Shown here one piece after another: positions 51,967-60,130 of a stretch of 64,000 bases of DNA. The DNA is from Nitrospira sp. Ga0074138 (GTDB lineage Bacteria > Nitrospirota > Nitrospiria > Nitrospirales > Nitrospiraceae). The position numbers and the translations under genes were made by a program. The notes under the pieces are model-generated. The model did not search any database. It saw only the letters and a program-made list of their open reading frames with translations, and was not told the origin of the DNA. The DNA lies in assembly GCA_001464735.1 (NCBI GenBank), contig LNDU01000034.1, positions 1 to 64,000 of the forward strand, in the 5' to 3' direction. Numbering within the stretch: position 1 is the stretch's first letter; each line of letters begins with the position of its first letter.

Positions 51967-53025
51967 TCAACGCCGTTGGGCGTGAGAGAGAAGGTCCATG
52001 CGCGGGTCTGGATGCCGCTGTTTGCTCAACTGTTCGTATAACACCCGTTCGTCTTCGCTGAGACCTGAAGGTATGACAATTTGCAAGGTGAGGAACAGAT
52101 CCCCAGGCCCGCCTGTGGCCGAGGGAAGCCCCTTTCCCTTGAGTCGGAGTTTCCCGTCGGCCTTGCTGCCCGGTGGAACCTTGACCTTCACCGGTTCCGC
52201 TAAGGTTGGCGCAGTCACCTCTGCCCCGAGCATGGCTTCCCAAGGATAAACGGGCAGACTGACATGCAAGTCCGAACCTTGCCGACGAAAGACGGGATCG
52301 GAGGGGATGACCACATGCAGATACAGGTCCCCGCGCTTTCCGCCATGCGTTCCAGGCTGGCCTTTTCCGGCAACCCGAACCCGTGTTCCGTCTTGTACTC
52401 CAGCGGGAATCCGCACTTCAATGGTCTTGGATTCGGTTGTCATCCCGGCACCCTGGCAGGTTATGCAAGATCGGCTACGCACGGTGCCGCTCCCTTGACA
52501 GGTCGAGCATGTCCGAGGCTCACGCAGATTCACGCGCCTCGTCACACCGGTGAGCACCTCGCGCAGCCCCAGCTGGACGTCGGTCTCGATGTCCTCTCCC
52601 GGCATTCCAGCTCCACTGCGTCCGGCTCCACCGCGGCCACGATTTCCAAAGAGGTTTTCAAAAAAATCTGAGAATTGCTCGCTCCCGGCTCTGCCGCTCC
52701 CTGGACGGCTGTAGCCTCCATCGGATCCCCATGGTCCGCCAAACCCTTGTGCTCCGGCCTGCTGACGAGATTTCTCGAAGGCTTGCGCTTGTTCCCAATC
52801 GGCTCCATACTGGTCATACTTCTTCCGCTTCTCCGGATCGGTCAGGACTTCCTGCGCCTCATTGAGCTCTTTAAATTTCTTTTCCATCTCGGCCTTCTTC
52901 GCCCCCGCATGGAGATCGGGATGGTACTGGCGGGCGAGCCGGCGATAGGCTTTTTTGATATCGTCGGGCGAAGCCGTGCGGGGGAGACCGAGCACTTGAT
53001 AGAAGTCGCGTGGGGGCGTTGCCAT
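51967..53025 (-). CDS. dnaJ: DnaJ/CbpA-type co-chaperone with one zinc centre
   Basis: The 352-residue protein has a J domain (FYQVLGLPRTASPDDIKKAYRRLARQYHPD, HPD at 35-37), a Gly/Phe-rich linker and two C-terminal substrate-binding domains ending VIPSGLSEDERVLYEQL. Between them only two CxxCxGxG repeats are present (CSTCQGSG, CITCQGAG), where canonical DnaJ has four, so one zinc site remains. It would stimulate DnaK. It may be a paralog, because the canonical dnaK-dnaJ pair is absent here. The Spy-like gene follows after about 100 bp. Confidence 0.88.
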   Translation of the reverse strand: MATPPRDFYQVLGLPRTASPDDIKKAYRRLARQYHPDLHAGAKKAEMEKKFKELNEAQEVLTDPEKRKKYDQYGADWEQAQAFEKSRQQAGAQGFGGPWGSDGGYSRPGSGRAGSEQFSDFFENLFGNRGRGGAGRSGAGMPGEDIETDVQLGLREVLTGVTRRVNLREPRTCSTCQGSGTVRSRSCITCQGAGMTTESKTIEVRIPAGVQDGTRVRVAGKGQPGTHGGKRGDLYLHVVIPSDPVFRRQGSDLHVSLPVYPWEAMLGAEVTAPTLAEPVKVKVPPGSKADGKLRLKGKGLPSATGGPGDLFLTLQIVIPSGLSEDERVLYEQLSKQRHPDPRMDLLSHAQRR

Positions 53026-53469
53026 ACGTGATTTAGGAGATGAGAAACATCACCACCTGGATCAGCTTACGGAGTGTAGACCTGGTTTGCAAGGGCCGAA
53101 CGGATCAGCAAGACGTCGAGTTTTTCCCGTGTCATGAGTCTGCGTTAAGAGCAGATTCCGCTTGTGGCTAGCCAGACAAAGACGAATGGATACATCAATA
53201 AAGGTCCATTCAAATAATAAGCCGAGATAAATAGTTAAAGTATAACTTTATAAGTATGGGCTCGTAAATAGCATCAGCGGCCAGGGTGAGGAAATTGAAA
53301 GGTCAATGGCGCTTGACGGGAGATTCTGCGGGGCTTCTGAAATCTCCTGAGCGATTGACCTCCGAACCACGATCCGCTATGAAGTAAGGACGACTGGTGC
53401 GAGGGGATCGAGAGGTGAATTGGCGACTGGTAAAGAAGTAAGAGTTTACATAATATATCTTATCAGACC
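53026..53469. other. 444-bp gap between dnaJ and the RCK_C gene
   Basis: The two genes diverge. The middle (about 53190-53255) is clearly AT-rich compared with its surroundings and includes the dyad TAAAGTATAACTTTA. A nested hairpin lies at 53300-53361. Short open frames exist but none has a ribosome site. It probably holds the divergent promoters and perhaps a small RNA. Confidence 0.5.
53300..53361 (+). repeat. Nested hairpin element, possible small RNA or attenuator
   Basis: Outer arms AGGTCAAT (53300-53307) and ATTGACCT (53354-53361) enclose inner arms GGAGATT (53319-53325) and AATCTCC (53341-53347). The 62-nt structure lies about 110 bp before the RCK_C-domain gene. No T-run follows, so it is not a simple terminator. 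Confidence 0.4.
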
Positions 53470-54117
53470 ATGACATTTGAGCTGATTGGCCGCGTACATA
53501 AAGAGCTTTCAATTACCGGGCAAGCGTTCTACGAAACGATTCTCTCGATTTCCGAACTCGTTAATCGAAAGGTTCAAATTATTCGTCTCCATTGGCAGGC
53601 GTCTACCTTGCTTCAGCAGATTGACGATGTTACGGCTAAAGTCGGCCAACAAATCGTTGCGCAGGTCTCTGATCGACTTCAGGACCAGAGTCCCTCCGAG
53701 TCGGTCGTCGGCGTGATCGATCAGGCGCTTGCCAATGCCATCTCTCGTGTCCAAGAGTTGAAGCAAGTGTTGATCAGCGTTGATGCCGAGATTCGCGAGC
53801 TCAAAATCGAGACGGTCCATCGGGAGTTGCTCTCTCTCCAACGTGATTTGGCACTTCGTTCAGGAGGTATTGAACGGCTGACCGTCGTTCGAGGGGCGGC
53901 CGCGGCTGGACAGCTGCTCAGCGCGCTTCCACCGTGTTCCTCCGCCTCCGTCGCTGCCGTTTTGCGAGGGCCTTTTCTATTGGCGCCGACCCACGATCTT
54001 CTGTTTCGACCAGGCGACATCGTGGTGTTGGTTGGTGCGCAAACGGAACTCGATCAACTCGTCTCATGGTTTGTCGGCCAGCGTCCACTCACCGCGTCGT
54101 TCACGAGATCGGTGTAG
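53470..54117 (+). CDS. Cytoplasmic RCK_C (TrkA-C) domain protein
   Basis: The 215-residue protein has a long helical, coiled-coil-like N-terminal part (1-125; LVNRKVQIIRLHWQASTLLQQIDDVTAKV). A C-terminal TrkA-C-type domain (about 135-205) includes LLSALPPCSSASVAAVLRGPFLLAPTHDLLFRPGDIVVLVGAQTELDQL. RCK_C domains bind ligands such as cyclic di-AMP or cations and gate K+ or other transporters. There is no NAD-binding RCK_N domain and no membrane segment, so it likely regulates a partner in trans. degP begins 42 bp downstream. The partner is unknown. Confidence 0.78.
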   Translation: MTFELIGRVHKELSITGQAFYETILSISELVNRKVQIIRLHWQASTLLQQIDDVTAKVGQQIVAQVSDRLQDQSPSESVVGVIDQALANAISRVQELKQVLISVDAEIRELKIETVHRELLSLQRDLALRSGGIERLTVVRGAAAAGQLLSALPPCSSASVAAVLRGPFLLAPTHDLLFRPGDIVVLVGAQTELDQLVSWFVGQRPLTASFTRSV

Positions 54118-54122
54118 GAGAG

Positions 54123-54151
54123 TAGTCACATCGACAAAGATCAGATACAAT
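54123..54151 (+). promoter_or_regulatory. Promoter almost abutting the degP start (leaderless candidate)
   Basis: TAGTCA (54123-54128, 4/6) and TACAAT (54146-54151, 5/6) have a 17-bp spacer. The degP ATG is at 54160, so transcription would start at or just before it. No Shine-Dalgarno sequence precedes the ATG, consistent with leaderless translation. Confidence 0.45.
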
Positions 54152-54159
54152 ATCTCCCA

Positions 54160-55551
54160 ATGCTAGCCCGCGCATTCCCATCATTACGGGTGCTGTTCTA
54201 TTGTATGGCTCCCCTCCTTCCAGTTGTCATCGGAGGCGGCGTCGCTGAGGCCTTATCGCCTGACTCACCCGGCATTCGCATGCTCGAAGAGATTCAAGCC
54301 GTCATTACCGAACTCGCGGAACAGGCCAAGCCTTCCGTCGTCAATCTATTTCCCATCACTAGCACAAGTCGGCTTCGTGAAGGACCCGGTGAGCGTACGC
54401 CGAATGCGTCAGGCTCTGGCTCGGGGCTGATCGTCGTTAGTGACGGCCATATCGTGACCAACAATCATGTGATTGGTGACGCCAATGAGATCGAAGTGCG
54501 GTTTTTCGATAAGACGAAGCTCATCGCTCATGTGGTCGGCAAAGATCCTGACACCGATTTAGCGGTGCTCAAAGTGACCACCGATCGACCGCTGCCCAGC
54601 GCGCGATTTGGTGATTCTGCCGGCGTCAAGGTCGGCCAATGGGTGCTGGCCGTCGGAAATCCATTCGGACTGGACCGCACCGTGACGCTTGGCGTGGTCA
54701 GCGGCATCGGTCGAGAAAATATTAACCTCTCACGGTACGAAAACTTCATTCAGACAGATGCCTCGATCAACCCTGGAAATTCTGGAGGTCCGCTCTTCAA
54801 CCTGCGGGGTGAGGTGATCGGCATCAATACGGCGATCATTAATTTCGCTCAAGGCATTGGATTCGCCATTCCCTCGAATATGGCCAAGCAGGTCATCGAA
54901 CAGTTACTTGCGAAGGGCAAGGTCGTGCGGGGCTGGCTCGGCGTTGGGATTCAACCGTTGACGGCTGAGTTGGCGAAAAAATTCGGAGTCACTGAAGGCG
55001 AAGGGGTACTCGTGAACGAAGTCTTCGAGAAAGACCCCGCAGCCTTGGCTGGGATCAAGCCGGGCGATGTTATCGTCCGGATCGACGGCGCCGTTGTTGA
55101 TTCACCAAATAAGCTGTCTCGTCTGATCGCGACGCTGATTCCGGGCACGACCTCAAAGATTGAAGTCGTCCGGGATCTGAAACGCTTGACGATGGACGTT
55201 CCTCTCACCGAGCGGCGTGATGCAGCTGTCATCGCATCGCTTCCTCAACAAGAGGAGAAGTTGGAGGTGAAGCTTGGCCTTGACCTCCAAGACCTGACGT
55301 CCGCCCTGGCGGAGAGGTTCAATCTTCGTGAATCGAAGGGTGTGCTTATCGCAAAGGTTGAACCCAACAGCCGTGCTCAAGCGGAAGGCCTGCGGGAAGG
55401 TGACCTCATCAAAGAGGTCAACCGTCTGGAAGTCTCTTCCGTCGGAGAATTTACATCAGCCCTTGCGCGGTCCAGGCGCGGCGATACTTTGTTGCTTCGC
55501 GTGCTTCGGGAAACTCGTGCATTTTATGTCGTGCTCAAATCCTCCGACTGA
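54160..55551 (+). CDS. degP: DegP/HtrA-type periplasmic serine protease
   Basis: This 463-residue protease/chaperone of the cell envelope has an N-terminal hydrophobic signal or anchor. The trypsin-like domain carries His103 (TNNHVIG), Asp133 (PDTDLAVLKV) and Ser208 (GNSGGPL). PDZ1 (about 255-345) and a shorter PDZ2 (about 375-455, VLIAKVEPNSRAQAEGLREGDLIKEVN) follow. This is the Do/DegQ-like architecture. Its stop is five bases from the stop of the convergent EF-G-like gene. Expression may be leaderless. Confidence 0.95.
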   Translation: MLARAFPSLRVLFYCMAPLLPVVIGGGVAEALSPDSPGIRMLEEIQAVITELAEQAKPSVVNLFPITSTSRLREGPGERTPNASGSGSGLIVVSDGHIVTNNHVIGDANEIEVRFFDKTKLIAHVVGKDPDTDLAVLKVTTDRPLPSARFGDSAGVKVGQWVLAVGNPFGLDRTVTLGVVSGIGRENINLSRYENFIQTDASINPGNSGGPLFNLRGEVIGINTAIINFAQGIGFAIPSNMAKQVIEQLLAKGKVVRGWLGVGIQPLTAELAKKFGVTEGEGVLVNEVFEKDPAALAGIKPGDVIVRIDGAVVDSPNKLSRLIATLIPGTTSKIEVVRDLKRLTMDVPLTERRDAAVIASLPQQEEKLEVKLGLDLQDLTSALAERFNLRESKGVLIAKVEPNSRAQAEGLREGDLIKEVNRLEVSSVGEFTSALARSRRGDTLLLRVLRETRAFYVVLKSSD

Positions 55552-55556
55552 CGATC

Positions 55557-57659
55557 TCAATGGGCCGTGGCGGCTTGTCCTTCTGCCTTCTGTCGCTCGA
55601 TGACCTTTGCAGCCAACTCTCTTGGTACTTCATCATACTGGGCGAAACCCATGACATAGCTGCCCCGACCCCCCGTCATGGCGTTGAGGGCCGTCGCATA
55701 GCGAAGCAGCTCAGCTAGCGGAACCAACGCTTTGATCTGTTCGGCATGGTCTTGCGCGTTGACGGATAGGATTCGACCCCGTCGGGCGCTCAAGTCTCCC
55801 ATGATGGCTCCGACCGCGTCGGTCGGTGTGTCGATTTCGACCGTCATGACCGGTTCAAGCAAGACTGGATGCGCGGTCTCTATCGCTTTCTTGAATGCCA
55901 TTGATCCCGCGATCTTGAACGACATCTCGGACGAATCCACTGCATGATAGGATCCGTCATAGACGGCCACCTGCACATCGACGACCGGGAACCCGCTCAA
56001 CGGTCCCTCATGCATGGCATCGAGGACTCCTTTTTCTACGGCGGGAATGAAATTTCGAGGAATCGCTCCTCCGACCACGCGATTCTCAAACGCGTACCCG
56101 TGGCCGCGCGGGAGCGGCGCCACTTCAAGCCAACAATCGCCGTATTGCCCATGCCCGCCGGTTTGTTTCTTGTACTTGCCCTGTGCCTGTGATTTCGTCT
56201 TGAGCGTTTCTCGGTACGGGACTTTCGGCGTGTGCAGTATGACATCGACTCCAAACTTTCGACGGAGCTTTTCGAGGGCCAAATCGATGTGGAATTGCCC
56301 CATGCCGCTGAGCACCATCTCCTTGGTTTCGGCATTGCGCGCGAATTCCAGGGTGGGGTCCTCTTCGATGAGTTTGTGAAGCCCAAGGCTTACCTTGTCG
56401 ATGTCCGTCTTGGACTTGGCGTCAATCGCGAACGACAAGATCGGCTTTGGTAGGCTCAGTGTGGGGTAACAGATGGGAGCAGTCTCTTGACACAGCGTGT
56501 CACCGGTATGCGTGTCTTTGAGCTTCCCGATCGCCACGATCTCTCCCGCTCGTGCGGAGTCGACGGCCACATGACGTTTGCCCAACACTGTGTAGAAATG
56601 GCCGAGCTTCTCCCGTACATGTTTGGAAGCATTCAGCACCGTGGCATCGGCATGGATGGTTCCGGACAAGACACGGCAATAGGACAGTCGACCAACGAAT
56701 GGGTCGATGATGGTCTTGAAGACATAGGCGGAAAACGGTTCCTGCAGACTCCCCTTCCGCTCACAGCCTTCGTGAGTCTCGGGGTGAATGCCGTGCCATG
56801 GATGGGCCGCACCACGTTCGGAGGGTGACGGCAATAAGTCGACTATCGCATCCAACAAGGACCAGACTCCGACATTATGCGTGGCGGATCCGCCATAGAT
56901 GGGAAGGAATTGTTTCGTCTGGATATCGCGTCGGAGTCCTTGCAGAAGGTCTTCTTGGCTCAACTCTCCCTGGGTCAAGTAGGTCTCCAACAAGGTTTCC
57001 CCGCTTTCTGCGACCGCCTCCACGAGTTGCTGGCGCGCTCTATTCAGCATGCCCTCTAGCGGGGGGGGGACTAATAGATGTTCGACTGTGGCGGAACTCG
57101 GCCCGGATCGCACCAGCTTCTCATGTCGTACATCAACTACGCTGTCTAAGCTTATGCCAGGGTTGAGCGGTACCGTCATAGGGAGTGGAACACAATCGAG
57201 CTGTTTGCGACAGATCTCTAGAGTGTTCTCAAACGACGCGCCTTCCTTATCAAGTCCATTGACGAACACCAGACAAGGAAGGTCCAATTCTTTGATCCTT
57301 GTCCAGAGCCGTGCCAGCTCTGTTCTGACCCCCATGGTTCCGCTCAGAATCAGGATGACTGCATCGGCGGCCTGCAGGGCAGCGAGCGATTCACCAAGAA
57401 GATCGAGTGCACCGGGAGGGTCAATAAGGTTGATGTTGGTGTGATTCCACGTGAACTGAAGAAGGCTGGTACTTGTCGATGTGCGATGCCGAAGTTCTTC
57501 GAGCTCAAAATCGGAAACGGTAGTCCCGTGCATCACAGACCCGAGCATGGGGATCGCACCACCAACATACAGCAAGGCCTCACTGAGAGAGGTCTTACCG
57601 GCACCGGCGCTGGATACGATGGCCACGTTTCTGATGGGCTCCAGACGGGTTGTGTCCAT
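55557..57659 (-). CDS. Elongation-factor-G-like GTPase with degenerate G motifs
   Basis: The 700-residue protein has the EF-G domain order I-V. Domain IV/V features include GGAIPRNFIPAVEKGV, EVAPLPRGHGYAFENRVVGG and RGRILSVNAQDHAEQIKALVPLAELLRYATALNAMTGGRGSYVMGF. Unlike canonical EF-G, G1 reads SSAGAGKT (16-23; usual AHIDAGKT). G3 is DPPGA (80-84; usual DTPGH, so the catalytic His is absent), and G4 is NGLD (134-137; usual NKxD). This matches the uncharacterised EF-G-like paralog group, so canonical fusA should be elsewhere. AAGGAGGG precedes the ATG. GTP hydrolysis and ribosome role are uncertain. Confidence 0.88.
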   Translation of the reverse strand: MDTTRLEPIRNVAIVSSAGAGKTSLSEALLYVGGAIPMLGSVMHGTTVSDFELEELRHRTSTSTSLLQFTWNHTNINLIDPPGALDLLGESLAALQAADAVILILSGTMGVRTELARLWTRIKELDLPCLVFVNGLDKEGASFENTLEICRKQLDCVPLPMTVPLNPGISLDSVVDVRHEKLVRSGPSSATVEHLLVPPPLEGMLNRARQQLVEAVAESGETLLETYLTQGELSQEDLLQGLRRDIQTKQFLPIYGGSATHNVGVWSLLDAIVDLLPSPSERGAAHPWHGIHPETHEGCERKGSLQEPFSAYVFKTIIDPFVGRLSYCRVLSGTIHADATVLNASKHVREKLGHFYTVLGKRHVAVDSARAGEIVAIGKLKDTHTGDTLCQETAPICYPTLSLPKPILSFAIDAKSKTDIDKVSLGLHKLIEEDPTLEFARNAETKEMVLSGMGQFHIDLALEKLRRKFGVDVILHTPKVPYRETLKTKSQAQGKYKKQTGGHGQYGDCWLEVAPLPRGHGYAFENRVVGGAIPRNFIPAVEKGVLDAMHEGPLSGFPVVDVQVAVYDGSYHAVDSSEMSFKIAGSMAFKKAIETAHPVLLEPVMTVEIDTPTDAVGAIMGDLSARRGRILSVNAQDHAEQIKALVPLAELLRYATALNAMTGGRGSYVMGFAQYDEVPRELAAKVIERQKAEGQAATAH

Positions 57660-57742
57660 AGTCTGCCCTCCTTGTTGAGTATGGGGTTAGACCATTCGCG
57701 TCCTCACATTCCTTGGGCTGGTGTTTTTGGTCAGAAATCATC

Positions 57743-58486
57743 TCAGGGGTCTTCGTACTCATTCTGCGGTCCTGTCAGCCATCCCTCGTCGGCAAAGCTC
57801 ACATATCGACCATCTCCGATGATCACGTGGTCTAATACACGGATCCCCAATAGGGTACCAGCAGTTGCCAGTCGATCGGTCAATCGCCGATCCTCCGGGC
57901 TTGGAGTTGGATCTCCGCTGGGATGATTGTGAAGAAAAATGACGGCGGCTGCCGATTCACGCACGGCGAGGGCAAAGACCTCACGTGGATGCACGATGCT
58001 GAGTGTGAGACTTCCTTCTGAGACCGTGGTCTCTTTGATCACGATATTTTTTGCGTCGAGCAGCACGACCTTGAAAAGTTCGTGTTTCACATCGCGGAGC
58101 GTAGGGTGAAAATGTTTGAACAGATCCGAGCTTGAGGAAATACGAGTGCCAGAGGACAGTGGGGCCGCCAGCGACCGTCTCCCTAAGGCCAATGCGGCTT
58201 TGAGTTGGGCGGCTTTGGCGGGACCGACGCCAGGGATGGTGCAGAGTTCTTCAATGCCACAGGCCGCCAATCCTCCCAGTCCACCGACTTGGTCGAGGAG
58301 TTCGATAGCCACTTGCACAGCGGATGAATCGCGCCGACCAGTTCTCAGGAGGATGGCGAGAAGATGCGCATCGGATAACGCTTCGGGTCCCTTGGCAAGA
58401 AGGCGTTCACGGGGACGTTCGGTCTTTGGCCAGTACGCAATGCCTTTTCTCGGTCCCTTGCTTGCCACGAAGACCTCAGGTGACAA
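57743..58486 (-). CDS. radC: RadC-family JAB/MPN protein
   Basis: The 247-residue protein has an N-terminal helix-hairpin-helix-like part (ERPRERLLAKGPEALSDAHLLAILLRTG, then LCTIPGVGPAKAAQLKAAL). The C-terminal JAMM domain has His186, His188, Ser196 and Asp199 in HNHPSGDPTPSPED, the predicted zinc hydrolase site. Despite its name, a role in DNA repair is unproven. The listed start is a TTG without a ribosome site; a GTG at 58468 with TGAGG upstream is a plausible alternative. It lies upstream of the EF-G-like gene by 83 bp. Confidence 0.92.
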   Translation of the reverse strand: MSPEVFVASKGPRKGIAYWPKTERPRERLLAKGPEALSDAHLLAILLRTGRRDSSAVQVAIELLDQVGGLGGLAACGIEELCTIPGVGPAKAAQLKAALALGRRSLAAPLSSGTRISSSSDLFKHFHPTLRDVKHELFKVVLLDAKNIVIKETTVSEGSLTLSIVHPREVFALAVRESAAAVIFLHNHPSGDPTPSPEDRRLTDRLATAGTLLGIRVLDHVIIGDGRYVSFADEGWLTGPQNEYEDP

Positions 58487-58590
58487 AAAAATGACGATCC
58501 GGACTCTTTTGTACCGCCAAATAGGAGGAAATTATCTGTCTACGGGAAATACGTAGTTCATAACCAATTGAAATTATTAAACATGACAAA

Positions 58591-58608
58591 TTGGTGCAGC
58601 TCTTGCTT
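58591..58608 (+). promoter_or_regulatory. Candidate sigma54 promoter of the zinc-ribbon gene
   Basis: TTGGTGC then AGCTC then TTGCTT: GG (58593-58594) and GC (58605-58606) are exactly ten bases apart. The -12 half TTGCTT is a perfect consensus; the -24 half differs at two bases from TTGGCAC. Transcription would start near 58618, 35 nt before the ATG. Confidence 0.45.
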
Positions 58609-58652
58609 AAGTTTGCCACCAGCTGTGAACGTAGCCACCTTGGGAGGGATCA

Positions 58653-58826
58653 ATGGAATGTCCGAAGTGCAAAGGGATGATGATGTTGGAGCGGTTCTCT
58701 GATTTCTTTCTTGTGTTCTATGCATGGAAATGCATTAACTGTGGAGCCATTATTGACCGTACTATCTCGAACAATCGTAGAAAGAGTCTAGCTGCCCGCG
58801 ATTCTCAGACCGTCGCGACTCGGTAA
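58653..58826 (+). CDS. 57-residue zinc-ribbon protein
   Basis: ATG 58653 is preceded by GGGAGG (58642-58647) at five-base spacing and the frame runs to TAA 58824-58826. The protein opens MECPKCKGMMMLERF and continues with AWKCINCGAIID. The two CxxC pairs (Cys3/Cys6, Cys27/Cys30) form a zinc-ribbon knuckle, and a basic tail follows (NNRRKSLAAR). Such small ribbons bind nucleic acid or act as subunits; a specific function cannot be given. It has its own promoter-like site and is flanked by about 165-bp and 237-bp gaps. Easily missed because of its size. Confidence 0.82.
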   Translation: MECPKCKGMMMLERFSDFFLVFYAWKCINCGAIIDRTISNNRRKSLAARDSQTVATR

Positions 58827-59019
58827 TTTGTAGCGTTTCGTGCGCGGGGCCTGTCCGTCTGAGGGCCTGCTTTGACTCCAGGGTCTTCTCGTCCTTGACG
58901 TACCAACAAGCTCAATGAGCGTATTATAGTCTTCTGCAAGAAGACGGTCAAAAGTGTACTAGCGTGCTCCTCACCGACTCGGTTCCGATTCAAACAGTCT
59001 TGCTTCCATTTCGCATTTC

Positions 59020-59049
59020 TTGACCCCTGCAAAAACGCTATGATAGATT
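59020..59049 (+). promoter_or_regulatory. Candidate promoter of rsmD-coaD-aminotransferase
   Basis: TTGACC (59020-59025, 5/6) and TAGATT (59044-59049) are separated by 18 bp, with an overlapping TATGAT at 59039-59044. The rsmD ATG at 59064 follows closely, leaving a leader of only about 7 nt, so either the leader is very short or ATG 59076 is used. Confidence 0.45.
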
Positions 59050-59063
59050 CTCATGCATAGACG

Positions 59064-59645
59064 ATGTTGTCTGGTATGCGTGTGATCGCTGGTACCCACC
59101 GAGGTCGTCGACTCTACGGGCCGCGAACATGTGTTCTTCGCCCAACCTCTGACCGGGTTCGAGAAGCTCTGTTTTCAATTCTCGGTAATCGACTGAAGAA
59201 CGGCCGTTTTTTGGATCTCTATGCTGGGACTGGAGCCGTGGGGATCGAAGCCGTCAGTCGTGGCGCTGAACACGTGACCTCCGTCGAGTCGAACCGGGAC
59301 GCACTGAAACTGCTGCACCAAAACCTTGAACTCTGTCACATCGGTGCTGAAATAGCCGTGCGGGGTCAGACTGTTCAACAATTTCTTAACCATCCCGTTC
59401 AGTGGAACGGTCCCTATGATATTGTCTTTGCCGATCCACCCTATGCCGAGACGTCCGAACTGCCGGCATTGCTGACTGAGTCTCAGACGCATGATCTGTT
59501 TGCCCTGGACTCATGGCTGGTCATCGAACATGCAGCGAAAACCAACTTACCCATGTTGCTAGGATGCACCCAGTTTTTGCGCCGGTATCGCTACGGTGAT
59601 ACCGCCTTATCCCTCTACTTCCGTTCCCCTACTGTGACGGCATGA
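59064..59645 (+). CDS. rsmD: 16S rRNA (guanine966-N2)-methyltransferase
   Basis: RsmD methylates G966 of 16S rRNA during 30S assembly. The 193-residue protein has RVIAGTHRGRRL, RPTSDRVREALFSIL, the SAM-binding LDLYAGTGAVGIEAVSRGA and the catalytic FADPPYAE. Internal ATG 59076 gives MRVIAGTHRG, the common family start. Its stop overlaps coaD as ATGA. The rsmD-coaD pairing is widely conserved. Confidence 0.95.
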   Translation: MLSGMRVIAGTHRGRRLYGPRTCVLRPTSDRVREALFSILGNRLKNGRFLDLYAGTGAVGIEAVSRGAEHVTSVESNRDALKLLHQNLELCHIGAEIAVRGQTVQQFLNHPVQWNGPYDIVFADPPYAETSELPALLTESQTHDLFALDSWLVIEHAAKTNLPMLLGCTQFLRRYRYGDTALSLYFRSPTVTA

Positions 59646-60130
59646 AAATCGGCATCTATCCAGGCACGTTTGATCCCATTACGCATGGCCATGCCGACAT
59701 CATTACCCGAAGCCTCCGCGTATTCGACAAGGTGGTCGTGGCTGTCGCGCCCAACCCGTCTAAACATCCGCTCTTCAATTTGGCCGAGCGCCTTGATATG
59801 GTACAACTGGTCATGAAGGATGTCGGACAGGTTGAGGTCACACCGTTCGATGGGTTGCTCGTCAACTATGTCGAGCGGTCAGGTGCCCATGCGATCATCC
59901 GTGGCTTGCGCGCCATTTCAGACTTTGAGCATGAGTTTCAGATGGCGCTCGTCAATCGAAAACTTGCGAAGACGGTAGAGACCGTATTCTTGATGCCGAG
60001 CGAAGAATACTCCTACTTGTCTTCGACGATCATCAAAGACGTGGCACAGCACGGGGGCAATTTGAGCGATTTTGTTCATCCGGAAGTGGCCCGACGCCTT
60101 CAAGCTCGTATCCGGAGTCTCAAATCATGA
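59642..60130 (+). CDS. coaD: Phosphopantetheine adenylyltransferase
   Basis: CoaD makes dephospho-CoA from 4'-phosphopantetheine and ATP. The 162-residue protein has the nucleotidyltransferase motif YPGTFDPITHGHADII, IIRGLRAISDFEHEFQMALVNR, and YSYLSSTIIKD, all typical. It overlaps rsmD upstream and the aminotransferase downstream by four bases each, so the three are translationally coupled. Confidence 0.97.
   Translation: MKIGIYPGTFDPITHGHADIITRSLRVFDKVVVAVAPNPSKHPLFNLAERLDMVQLVMKDVGQVEVTPFDGLLVNYVERSGAHAIIRGLRAISDFEHEFQMALVNRKLAKTVETVFLMPSEEYSYLSSTIIKDVAQHGGNLSDFVHPEVARRLQARIRSLKS

Noticed and set aside
51863..52243. Long upstream extension of the Spy-like reading frame
   Set aside because: It overlaps dnaJ in another frame, lacks a ribosome site, and the signal peptide starts cleanly at 51862.
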